The notes under the pieces: model-generated
Told to the model about the DNA's origin: nothing
Databases searched by the model: none
The model's input: the letters and a program-made list of their open reading frames with translations, nothing else
Shown here: positions 54,901 through 64,000 of the stretch, piece after piece
Numbering within the stretch: position 1 is the first letter of the stretch
Layout: every line of letters starts with the position of its first letter
Assembly (NCBI GenBank): GCA_019925795.1
Contig: CM034298.1
Location: 49,316,365 to 49,380,364 of the forward strand
Length of the DNA stretch: 64,000 nt
Direction: 5' to 3'
DNA from: Dendrobium chrysotoxum
Taxonomy: Eukaryota; Streptophyta; Magnoliopsida; Asparagales; Orchidaceae
Program-made: the position numbers and the translations under genes

Positions 54901-55968
54901 TGATGCTGGCCTTTGGTCCTGATTTGGTGGAGGTTATTGCGGCTGTTCCAATCAATTCCGATTTACAAGGTGATCAATTGGAGTTGATTTTTAAATGCTC
55001 TGGTAGGTCGATAGCAGCCATGATTTCTGAGAAGATGAACGGTAATGATGTTGAAGATTTGAGTTGGGAATGGAAGAAAAAGCTGAAGCTTCGGCCACGG
55101 GTTGAAATTTTCTGGTGGAGACTTGTTCATAAGGCTATTCCAACTAATGAATTCCTAATGTATAGAAGATTACAGAATTACAATGGCTGCCTGAGAGGAT
55201 GCAAATCAGTTGAAGATTATGCCCACATAACAGTTAGTTGTGTATCTTGTTCAGGTTTTGTTAATGCTTAACAAGTGGGGATTTATGGTCCCTACGTTCG
55301 CAAATCTGGAAGAATGTAATCGGAAGTTGTTGATTTTATCACATTCTAATCCTTTTAGAGGGAATTTGTATTGCTCGGCTGTGTATCTCTCATGGAAAAG
55401 CAGGAATAAGCTCAAGCACGATGAGAGGGAAGAAAGCATCGTTGTAACAGCTGCAAGTGCAGTAAGCTATGCTGCTGCCTCGTTTCGCTCGAATCACTGA
55501 GATGTCAATCAGCTGAAACAGCTGTCTAACTTATTTTGGCATCCTCCTCCACCCGAGTGGATTAAGCTCAATGTTGATGCTTCATTGAAGAGCTCTTATA
55601 AGGGTGGAGTTGGTGGAGTGATAAGAGATTTTAAAGGAAGGTTTTTGTATGCTTTTGGCTTCTCTTGTTTACATTGGGACCACTCGGAGTTGGAGTTCCG
55701 ATCAATTCTTTCTTTGAAGAATGTTATACAAGAGTGGATGTTTGAGATGAAAGGTATTATAATTGAAAGAGATAATGTCAATGTAATAAAGTATGTACAA
55801 AGCATGGTGAATAACGAAGAAGTGAAGATTCCTTTCTTCAAACAACAAGATTTATCAATTCTTAGAGACTTTAACCAAGTTATCTTTCAAGTTATGAATA
55901 GGAATTGCAATAAGTTGGCAGATTATTGTGCTAACGATGCTTCTTTCTCTGATTTTTTTTTGGGATAG
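51980..55968 (+). pseudogene. L1 ORF2: endonuclease, reverse transcriptase, zf-RVT, RNase H (mutated)
   Basis: It opens MTSIAF, then TGA at 51998 where NCRG is normally preceded by Trp. Endonuclease residues remain: NCRGA, LIETK, GGDFNC and SDHCPL. TGA at 52553 replaces a probable Arg codon. RT: ISPGLDGITYSFIK, PSNYRPISLC, DQAAFVRGHSLSEH, IKVDMEQAYDSM, GFRQDCPLSPFLF (D for the usual G) and YADD at 54041-54052. Frames change near 54180, 54480 and 54870. The zf-RVT region (FWWRLVHKAIPTNEFL...GCKSVEDYAHITVSC) is at 55100-55250, and the RNase H domain (IKLNVDASLKSS, GGVIRDFKGR, ELEFRSI) at 55560-55968. This enzyme drives target-primed reverse transcription; here it is inactive. Confidence 0.95.
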
Positions 55969-55986
55969 TATTGGTTGTAATAATAT

Positions 55987-56042
55987 TCCTCCTTATTTTA
56001 TTTCTCTGTTAAAGGAGGAAAGTGATAGGGGTTCTATCACTT
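55987..56042 (+). other. two stem-loops in the L1 3' UTR
   Basis: Stem 1: TTCCTCCTT (55987-55995) with AAAGGAGGAA (56011-56020). Stem 2: AAGTGATAG (56020-56028), loop GGGTT, CTATCACTT (56034-56042). Stem 1 is conserved in the antisense L1 at 29887-30317 with a different loop. 3' stem-loops can be recognition sites for LINE reverse transcriptase. Confidence 0.7.
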
Positions 56043-56113
56043 AGAGCTTGTTTTTTGGAAATAAATAAAATTGCTCTTTGCATTTCTTCAAAAAAAAATC
56101 AAGCCATAAATTA

Positions 56114-56232
56114 CATTATTTTTTATTTTCATATTTATTTATTTATTTATTCTTATTTGGATGCATTTAGATTTTTTCCCATTAGTATTTTTAACTCTTC
56201 AAAAGAAGAGTTTTTTTGCAGAAAAGGAGAGT
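56114..56232 (+). other. internal region 2, right part
   Basis: Continues 49889 after the L1, with TTTATTTATTTATTTATTC, then GAAAAGGAGAG before LTR 3, as before LTR 2. Confidence 0.8.
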
Positions 56233-57172
56233 TGATGCAGTACAAAGATAAAGGTCAATGACAAGATCATAAACTAAAGCTCATCATCATAATTTGGACC
56301 AATTATCATGCAAAACTCTCCATGCAAGCCTATGAACATTCAACAATACTTTTAAAATCATGAGATAATGATTTAAAAGCTTAATTTAAGGTCCTTTGAT
56401 GGGTAGCCATACAAGTCAAAAAGTCAAATTCTTCATAAATTGATTTATTTCAAGACCACTCTACTTGTCATTTGTAGCCAATCCGAATTTTCATTTATTT
56501 GAAAGCTTTTTTTTTATTTCTTTTATTTTCTTTCTTTTAGTATTACAACATTATTGTAATAATATTTTATTGGCTCTTAAGGCTTTTCAAAATTATCTAA
56601 GCTTTAAAAAGGCCTATAAATAGGACCTTTGCTTTGTACTTATGATTCATTGGAAAAAAAAATATTTTTGCTTGTGCAAATTTCATGTGAAAACGCTCGG
56701 TGGCTATTTTACTTGTTGGTGAGGCTTGGTGACTGATCTCTAGGGCTTTGGTGAGTGCTTAGTTATCTCTTCTTACTGTTTTTTTCTTTCTTTTGACCGA
56801 AATAATTTTTATCTCCTCTATTTAGCCTCAAGCATAGCATCCCTTAACCCCCAAACATATCCAAACTCTTTAAAACTCTCCTAAATAGCCCTGTACATCT
56901 GTCATAACCTTCTAAGGCCTCAAATACCTGGAACCCTAATATAACATAGCCAAAGTTTCAATATAGAGAGGCAATTTCCTGCTATGAGCAACTAGATTAA
57001 AAATTTCATAACTTCTCAACCACTAATTAAAAATTCATAAAAATGCCATCATTAGTTGCCTAACATCCCAAACTTTTTATATGAAGTTTCTCATTAATTT
57101 TCTCCAAAGAAACCCCGTCTTTTTAGAGCTTAGAAGTTTCAAATTCAAATCTGTCAAAAAACGTGAATTTTA
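56233..57172 (+). repeat. LTR 3 of the tandem element, 3' truncated
   Basis: Starts TGATGCAGTACAAAGAT. TATAAATA at 56615-56622. Similarity to LTR 2 stops near 57172, about 90-100 bp short of the end. Confidence 0.8.
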
Positions 57173-58372
57173 TTGCTTTTGAGTTTTTTGACTCTAGTCA
57201 TTTGGCAACTGAGGATTGAGGATGTGATTAACATTTGTAATTGCATTTATAAAACAAAACATCATTGTAAGTATTAGGATTGAATATTTGATTGCTAATT
57301 TGCTTGTTTAGAGAATTTTGTTTCAATTAGTGGTACAATAGTTTAAACAAGAAATGGAATTCTTATCAACTCTAATCTTGGGGACATGGAGGATTGAACT
57401 TCGAGAGTGGGATTTACGACTCTGTCTTATAAGCAAGGTGGCTTGCTTGAGAGAGCATATAATATAATAATCTTGCTTTTTAAAAAGAGAGTATAAAATA
57501 TTTTAAAATAAATTACATGAATTTTAGTAGTCGCATGCTTCTCGAGGCAAGTCAACTTAAGTTTATTTTATTTCTTGTTCAAACAACATTCTCAAACATC
57601 ATGATCAAATGTTTAGCACACTTGTTGGAGCACATGTAAACATTTTGACTTAAGCGCTCCCACAGATTTTTCAATGCATTTAAATAATGTACTTGAATGG
57701 TTTTTGGTGCACTTGCATGCTTCTCAAAATGAGAAAAATTAAATTAATTTCTATTTTACCTAGCATTGCATTATGAGACCTCAAATTTAAGTGTTTAATG
57801 GTTTTTGGAGCACATGCAAGTATGCTTGCTTTCAAAAGTTTAAATATAATTTATAAATGTTGTATGCCTTTTGAAATAGTTACATGCACTATGATTTCCC
57901 ATAGGCACAAGCCCCCTCTCGAGAATAAGAATGTTGTTAACTCTGTTTTCCCTCCAACAAAGAATCGGGTTTGACTAACTTTTAGGGTTGTCAGAGTATG
58001 TATTTTAATAAGTGAATTTTCTTCGTAAGAGACCTTGAAGGCCTAATGTGAATATATAATATCAAATATTTCGATTGATTCAATGAGTGTCGATTCCGAG
58101 ACCTTGTGTTTTAGTATTAGAATTTTCTTATAAGAGGCCTTGAATGCCTAATGTAAATGTATAAAGCCAAACATTTTCGTGGATTTAATAAGTCTTAGTT
58201 TTGAAAGTTTGTGCTTTAAATGAATGAGCATTTCTTATAAAAAGCCTTGAAGGCCTAATGTGAACATATATAAAACCAAATACCCCGGTAGACGCTACAA
58301 CTGTATATTTGTTTGTTGGTTCAAGTAGTATCAACTCTGATCCATTCAAGGAGGATCGAACATGAACTTAGG
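57173..58372. other. intergenic with a tandem repeat
   Basis: No gene. 57990-58310 contains three units of about 100 bp, each with TTTTCTT..TAAGAG.CCTTGAA.GCCTAATGT.AA and AAA.CCAAA (about 58018, 58128, 58235). Confidence 0.5.
57990..58310 (+). repeat. tandem repeat, 3 units of about 105 bp
   Basis: Each unit has CCTTGAAGGCCTAATGTGAA (or a one- to two-base variant), with a diverged linker between. One related unit is at 43740-43830. Confidence 0.7.
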
Positions 58373-58739
58373 TGTAATACTCAAAAAATTCAGGTAAATA
58401 TAATAAAATTTTATTTAAGAAAATTATTATTTGATCCTACCAATTCATCACTATTAAATTAAGAATTAATATTTATATTAAGTAATAAGTTAAATATAAT
58501 TGAATATTCCCTAATAGTTGCTTACAAAGAATGAAAAGATGTCAAAGCAGTTATTGGTGTGGGGCCACTAGATTAGTGCTTTTCACGTGAAGCTTTGGAA
58601 CTGAAATGTTGAGAATTGATTTCTGCATGTGAAGCAGGGAGGAATTGTAGAGGGTAGCACTGTGCAGAGATTCTTGTAGACCAATTCAGCATAGTAGAAT
58701 CCTGGATACAGGCGGCAAAATGCAGAAATTTCCTGTAGC

Positions 58740-61700
58740 ATTGTTCGGCATAGTGACTAATACTGTCGTTGCCAGGTCCCAAGTCCTGGATGAGAAAAGT
58801 GGAGAGTTGCGTTAGGTAGTCGACAGCCAGCGTAAAACTTATCGAATAATTATGACATGAATCTTTTAAAAAATTATGTTAATGTTAGGGCGTCCCCTGG
58901 AAGCGATGCGCTGTATGGCCTAAATATAGTGACAAGTGTGTAATTTCCGCTGCATCGGCGCCTGGGTGCAGTGTTAAATAGGCAAGGGTTCCCACATTAA
59001 GGATGGATGTGAGTAAAGAAGCTAGTCTATAAAACTAAAATTAAGATAAGAACTTGGAATATAGGTTCCCTTACAGGAAAATTAATTGAATTAATAGATA
59101 TTATGATTTATAGGAAGATAAATATTCTGTGCATTCAGGAAATTAAATGGGTTGGAGAGAAAGCTAAGGAGATTGATAGTTCAGAATTTAAACTATGGTA
59201 TTCGGATATGAGTAGTGCTAGAAATGGTGTAGGTGTGATTATAGATAAGAGTTTGAAAGATAATGTTATAAAAATTAATAAAATTGGAGATAGAATTATA
59301 GCTTTAAAGATTGTTGTTGATGCTAAGATTGTTAATATTATAAGTGCTTATGCTCCCCAAGTAAGTTTGGATATGGGGTCAAAATTAAAATTTTGAAATG
59401 ATTTAGAAGAATTAATACAAAAGATACCTCTAGAGAAAAAATTTTTATTGGAGGAGATTTAAATGGACATGTTGGTAGATAGATAGATATTTTAAAAGTA
59501 TTCATGGTGGTCATGGGTTTGGAACGATAAATAAAGGTGATAAGACCATATTAGATTTTTCTTTAGCTTATAATTTTTTAATTGCTAATATCTTATTTAA
59601 GAAAAGAGATGAGCATCTCATCACTTATAAAATGGATATAGTAAAATTCAGATTGATTATTTTCTTATAAGAAAAATTAGATCGTTTAGATTGCAAAGAT
59701 TGTAAAGTTATTCCGAGTAAAAAATTATGTACCCAACATCGATTATTAGTTTTGGACTTTAAGATAAAGAGGCAGAAAATAAAAAATAAAATAAAACATT
59801 AGTCTAGTATTAGATGGGGGCATTTAAAGAATATTAACAAAAATATTTTTTGAGAGTAAGATTTTAGATCTTAAGATTTTGTCTGTGTATGAGGATGCTA
59901 ATATTATGTGGGAAAAAGTGGCTAAGGATATTAAGTTTATTGCAAAAGATGTGCTTGAAGTATCAAAAAAAAAACTTCTAATAATAAAAATAGTTGGTGG
60001 TGGAATCCAAATGAAGATTTGCTATAAAAATTGATTTAAATGTAAAAATTCTGATAATTGAAAAATATATAAAGAGGCACGTAAGGAATCTAAGAAAGTA
60101 ATATGCGATACAAAGATCTTAGCTTTTAATGATTTATATAATAGATTAGATACTAAAGAGAGAGAGATATATATGTATAAGTTAGCCAAACAAAGAGACA
60201 AGAGTAGTATGGATTTAGTTCAAGTGAAGTGTATTAAGATTGAAGATCAAAAAGTACTTTTCTTTGAAGATAATATTCAACAAAAGTGGATGAGATATTT
60301 TGCTAATCGTTTTAATGAAGAATGTGAAAATACGATTGACTTTAGTGACCTTAACACTCTAAATGAAAATAAAGATTTTTGTTTTTATCGGCGTATTATT
60401 AAAACCTAAGTCAGAGAGGCTTTAAAGAAAATGAAAGGTGGAAAAGCTATTGGACCAGATGATATTCCAATAGAGAGGTGGAAATGCTTAGGAGATGAAG
60501 GAATTTCATGGCTTACTAAACTTTTTAATATTATTTTGAAGACTAAAAAGATGCCAAATGAGTGGAGAATGAGTGTGTTAATTCCTATTTTTTAGAATAA
60601 AGGTGATGCACAAGATTGTGCGAATTATAGAGGAATTAAGTTATTGTGTCATACTCTAAAACTATGGGAGCGAGTTATGGAGCGTAGGTTGTGGCGTGAT
60701 ACTAATGTTTCTCAAAATCAATTTGGATTCATGCCAGGTAGGTCTACTATGGAAGCCATACATTTATTGAGAGGTTTGATGGAGAAATATAGAGAGAATA
60801 AGGAGGATCTACATATGATATTTATTAATTTACAGAAAACATATGATAAAGTTTCAAGAGAAGTGATGGAGAGTTCTTGAAAAGAAAGGAGTTAATAACG
60901 TTTATATTCAAATCATTAAAGATATGTATGTAAGAGCTATTACTTATGTTCAAACACAAGGTGGTTTGACCAAGTATTTTCCTATTTTGGTTGGATTACA
61001 TCAAGGATCAACCTTAAGACCATATCTTTTTGCTTTAGACATGGATGTTCTCACTAGACATTTGCAAGAGGATGTACCTTGATGTATGCTTTTTGCTGAT
61101 GATATTCTTCTTATTGATAAGACTAGAGACGGAGTTGAAGGTAAACTTGAATTATGGTGGTAAGCCTTAGAGTCTAAAGGTTTTCGCTTAAGTAGATCTA
61201 AAATGGAATATATGGAGTGTAATTTTAGTAGTAATAGACCAAATGAGGTGATTGTGACTTTGGGCGATCAAATCATTAATAAGAGTACACGTTTTAGATA
61301 TCTTGGATCTATTGTTCAGAGTAATGGGAAAATAGATGGGGATATTATCAGCAGAATTCAAGTTGGATGGTTGAAGTGGAGGAATGCATCGGGCTTGTTG
61401 TGTGATAGAAAAATCCCCCTCAAACTTAAAAGAAAATTCTATAAGATGGTGGTGAGACCTGCAATGCTTTATGGTGCCGAATGTTGGCCATTAAAAGAGA
61501 GGCATAATACTAAGTTAAGTGTTGTAGAGATGAGGATGCTCAGGTGGATGAGTAGCTTTACCCTTAGAGATAGGATTTGAAATGAGCATAATGTGAAAAG
61601 GTTGGAGTAGCTCCAGTGGAAGATAAGATTAGAGAGAGTCGCCTTAGATGGTTTGGTCACATAAAACGGTGGCCTCCCGATGAACCAGTTAGAAAAGTAG

Positions 61701-61909
61701 AGGTCTTAGATTTGACTTATGTTAAGAAAGGTAGAGGTAGACCTAAAAAGACTTGGTTAGAAAATATTAGAAATGATCTTTATTTATTAGATTTAAACGA
61801 GAATTTGACTTTTAACAGGACACAATGGAGAAAAAGAATTCATGTAGCCGACCCCATGTAGTGGGGCTTGATGTTGCTGTTGTTGTTGTTGTATTGTTCG
61901 GCATAGTGA
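58740..61909 (+). mobile_element. full-length RTE LINE in the gypsy LTR
   Basis: A perfect 17-bp target duplication, ATTGTTCGGCATAGTGA, at 58740-58756 and 61893-61909. The 5' end reads CTGTCGTTGCCAGGTCCCAAG, the 3' end GATGTTGCTG(TTG)n. 3.14 kb, collinear with the copy at 37574-40743. Confidence 0.97.
59040..61861 (+). pseudogene. RTE endonuclease-reverse transcriptase polyprotein, broken
   Basis: Pieces in order: endonuclease IRTWNIGSLTGKLIEL-like start (59040-59100), IQEIKWVGEKAKEID (59130), IISAYAPQVSLD (59340). RT linker YKLAKQRDKSSMDLVQ (60175), KMKGGKAIGPDDIP (60430), NQFGFMPGRSTMEAIHLL (60715-60770) and FINLQKTYDKVSRE (60822). CMLFADDILLI is near 61086-61115, preceded by TGA for Trp. 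The C-terminal region 61203-61861 ends RKRIHVADPM. Stops and shifts at many points (for example TAG for Glu/Gln near 61162). More decayed than the copy in the host intron. Confidence 0.92.
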
Positions 61910-62887
61910 GTGGAATCTTGTATAGCAGTTCAGCACGGTGTTTTTAAACACTGTAGAAGGAGCAACACTTTCTTGTGAAGAAGAGGGCGGTTCAACAAAG
62001 GGAAATCTGAGGGCTGGCGATTTTTTTTGAAGTAGTAAAAAGGGTTGGGGTGAAGTGGAGCAACGGCATTGGGAAAGAAATAAGGTTTACGGCTGAGTAA
62101 ATTTCAGAAGTTTTTATTTTGCTTAATAATAGAATTTGGTTAATATTGAAGTTGTTGTCTTAAGTGTAGAATCTTTATCCAGTAAAGAAAATAATACATA
62201 AAGGAAAAAAAAAGTTTAAAAAAGAGGAAATCAAGGTAAGCAATTTTGGTATATGCATATTTGTCTTATGGATTTTCAAATAGTAGTGAAAGTATTTAAA
62301 GAGGTGATATCTAATTATGCATAGGCATCATTGATTATATACAGAAGGAAGGTTATGAGATAAATGATTATGTTAGTAGAAATTTAATATATGCAATTTA
62401 TTTGAATTATAAATTGTATAAATCATAAAATTGGAAAGGTGATTGTAGGTAACTTACAAAAGAAAAAGAGTAAAGTAGAAGGATTGAGGAGTCAAATCTT
62501 CAAGGAGGTAAGTAATGCAAATTAAATTTTAAAAGGCAATTGTTGTAAATTCTATACTTGTAATTGATTAAATTAAAAGGAAATATGTATTAAAGTTAAT
62601 TATTTTGCTGAAGGATGTTCATAGCCAAATTTCCATGTATGAATAATCTCTTATATATTTGAATCATGAGAGTTTCAAATAAAAGTTATTATGTTTATTT
62701 AAAGATTTTACTAGTTGGAAATATCTTAGAAAAAAGCATACAGAGTTTCTTTATACAAATAGTATAACAGGAAAATCGTTATGAAAGTATGTTTGAAAAA
62801 GTATGAACTATGAATAAGTGAAGTGTAATGAATATTAATTTAAAGTAAAATTTGACTATAAAATGATATATAACTTACAATTGCATG

Positions 62888-63020
62888 TGGGGCAAAAGGG
62901 TCCCCGTGTATGACACTGTATTATAAATGGGGCAAAAGAGACCCTAGAGAATATGATACTTGTATAGCAGGTGGAACAAAAAGAACCCTAAAGAGGCGAA
63001 AGGGACCTCTATTTTGTTCA
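62888..63020 (+). repeat. four imperfect repeats in the gypsy LTR
   Basis: TGGGGCAAAAGGGTCCCC (62887), TGGGGCAAAAGAGACCCTA (62928), TGGAACAAAAAGAACCCTA (62972) and a shorter GGCGAAAGGGACC (62996), spaced 25-45 bp. Confidence 0.7.
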
Positions 63021-63644
63021 ATGGCGATAATGTTAGGTTTCCTGGACTCCATTGAATATTGTTATAAAAGTTTAGCCAAATTTTTAAAATACTAATATGA
63101 ATATTCAGTATAGACTTCAAAGGAATTAAATGTTAAAGCTAAATATCATTTTATAATATTTTATAAAGTTTGTTTAATTTATGATTTCAAAGTTGAGAGT
63201 TTTATAGTCATGCAATTTAATTGTTATTATAATTTGCATAACTTATTGAGTCTCATAGCTCACTAGTTATTTCATAGCTCACTAATTATTTCATACTGGT
63301 TGTTGTTATAGGAAAAGAAAAGGAAAAGGTTGATATAGAATAAGTTGCAAGTTATTTCATTTTATATGCTAATGTTTAGCTCTGTTTGTAAGTCTGCAAC
63401 TCAGGCATATAGATAGTTCAGTGATGTAATTTTTTGGGATTATATTAATGGCTCTATAAGTATTTATTTGATGTAATTAGAGTTATTAGATGCTTACATT
63501 TATGTAGTAAAAGTAATGTTGTTGGATGTTTTATATAAATATTCAAATAATAAAAAGTATCTTATGTTTATGCTAAAAAATGTTATGTTTAATTGTGTGA
63601 CACTCTATAATACTGATAAGGGATATTGTAGGGTGTTATAAAAG

Positions 63645-63656
63645 TGGTATCAGAGC
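63645..63656 (+). promoter_or_regulatory. primer binding site of the gypsy-type element
   Basis: TGGTATCAGAGC, exact initiator tRNA-Met complement, four bases after the LTR end. Confidence 0.85.
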
Positions 63657-64000
63657 AAAGATTTAAGGTTCTAAGAATTTAATTATGGAAGCATAAGTAA
63701 ATTGAGTGGTCTAAGAGAAAAAGATTGGATTTGATGGAATTATTACAGAGCCTACGAGAGTGTAGTAATTATTACAGATACTGCTTGCCTATGCATTTGT
63801 ATGTTTGTATGAGTACTTATACGTTTGCATATGCATTTGCGTATTACTTAACGTGCTTGCCTGAGATTTTTGTATGTTGTATGATGCATGCATGTTGTAT
63901 TTGGTACATACACAATACATTTCCATGTTAGTTGGTATATACATAATACATATGCATATTGTTGATATGTATGCACTAATCATTTGAATATCTTTTTTAA
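63657..64000 (+). other. start of the gypsy-type internal region
   Basis: Untranslated leader with alternating GTATG/CATAC-rich sequence at 63780-63980. Gag would lie beyond the window. Confidence 0.5.

Larger units (their letters stand above)
49874..56113 (+). mobile_element. full-length L1 LINE
   Basis: A perfect 16-bp target duplication, ATCAAGCCATAAATTA, at 49874-49889 and 56098-56113. The element is 6.2 kb: 5' UTR 114 bp, ORF1 (50004-51983), ORF2 overlapping it as ATGA, 3' UTR with two stem-loops, AATAAA at about 56061 and an A-tail of eight or nine. The perfect duplication and the complete ORF1 make it the youngest LINE here, but ORF2 has several stops and shifts. Confidence 0.97.
46048..57172 (+). 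mobile_element. tandem noncoding LTR element (LARD/TRIM-like): LTR-internal-LTR-internal-LTR
   Basis: Three copies of a 1.0 kb LTR starting TGATGCAGCACAAAGAT (or TGATACAACATAAAGAC) at 46048, 48003 and 56233 alternate with two 0.95 kb internal regions. A primer site (TGGTATTAGAGC, 49049) follows the second LTR. A purine-rich stretch (GAAGAAAAGGAGAG) precedes LTRs two and three. The internal regions have no coding sequence. Left of LTR 1 is an RTE fragment, so the element inserted into it. LTR 3 is cut at about 57172. The second internal region holds a full-length L1 (49890-56097). Confidence 0.85.
58373..63640 (+). repeat. Ty3/gypsy-type 5' LTR, interrupted by an RTE LINE
   Basis: The left end TGTAATACTCAAAAAATTCA is a C-to-T decayed form of the TGTAACACCCCAAAAATT start common in plant chromovirus (Tekay/Del) LTRs. 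The right end TAGGGTGTTATA is its inverted counterpart (TGTTACA). It is followed four bases later by a primer site. Without the RTE (58757-61892) and one target copy the LTR is about 2.1 kb. The lineage is an inference from the ends; no coding sequence is inside the window. Confidence 0.65.

Overview
The window is plant nuclear DNA from an angiosperm: AT-rich, dominated by nested retrotransposons and DNA transposons of plant type (Copia with initiator-tRNA-Met primer sites, L1 LINEs with DUF4283/zinc-knuckle ORF1, RTE LINEs ending in (TTG)n, hAT- and PIF-like elements). There are two host genes with plant intron/exon style. No bacterial, organellar, rRNA, tRNA or CRISPR features were seen. The species cannot be named from the sequence.

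Layout. 1-1667 and about 3950-5911 are two L1-derived pieces that keep ORF1 and the 3' UTR but no ORF2. 5936-13920 is Copia-1, a decayed Copia element (5' LTR, gag, pol, 3' noncoding) with an RTE fragment inserted in gag. 13930-14368 and 25378-28190 are the two halves of one antisense L1 (LINE-B). It is split by Copia-2 (14369-25372), a better preserved relative of Copia-1 with 1.66-1.69 kb LTRs, an open gag, a stop-riddled pol and, after a long noncoding stretch, a truncated envelope-like (plant-transposon-protein) ORF. Both Copia families carry arrays of a 15-bp palindrome in their LTRs and in their 3' noncoding regions. The palindrome differs between families by one symmetric pair of bases.

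28347-28772 (minus) is an intact small host gene of unknown function. 29118-33445 holds small elements: a foldback, a truncated antisense L1 with 16-bp target duplication, two strong hairpins, a PIF/Harbinger-like element, a hAT transposase scrap and a MITE. 34810-37538 (minus) contains the last four exons of a second host gene. Its next upstream intron holds a full-length RTE LINE (37574-40743). 42607-43546 and 45401-45848 are hAT-type elements with 8-bp target duplications.

46048-57172 is a tandem LTR-internal-LTR-internal-LTR array of a small noncoding LTR element. Its second internal region was hit by a full-length L1 (49890-56097) with a perfect 16-bp target duplication, an intact ORF1 and a mutated ORF2. 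From 58373 to the window end is a Ty3/gypsy-type 5' LTR and primer site, the LTR being interrupted by a full-length RTE (58757-61892) with a 17-bp target duplication. Most disabling stops in the elements fit C-to-T or G-to-A change, as expected of methylated, silenced repeats.
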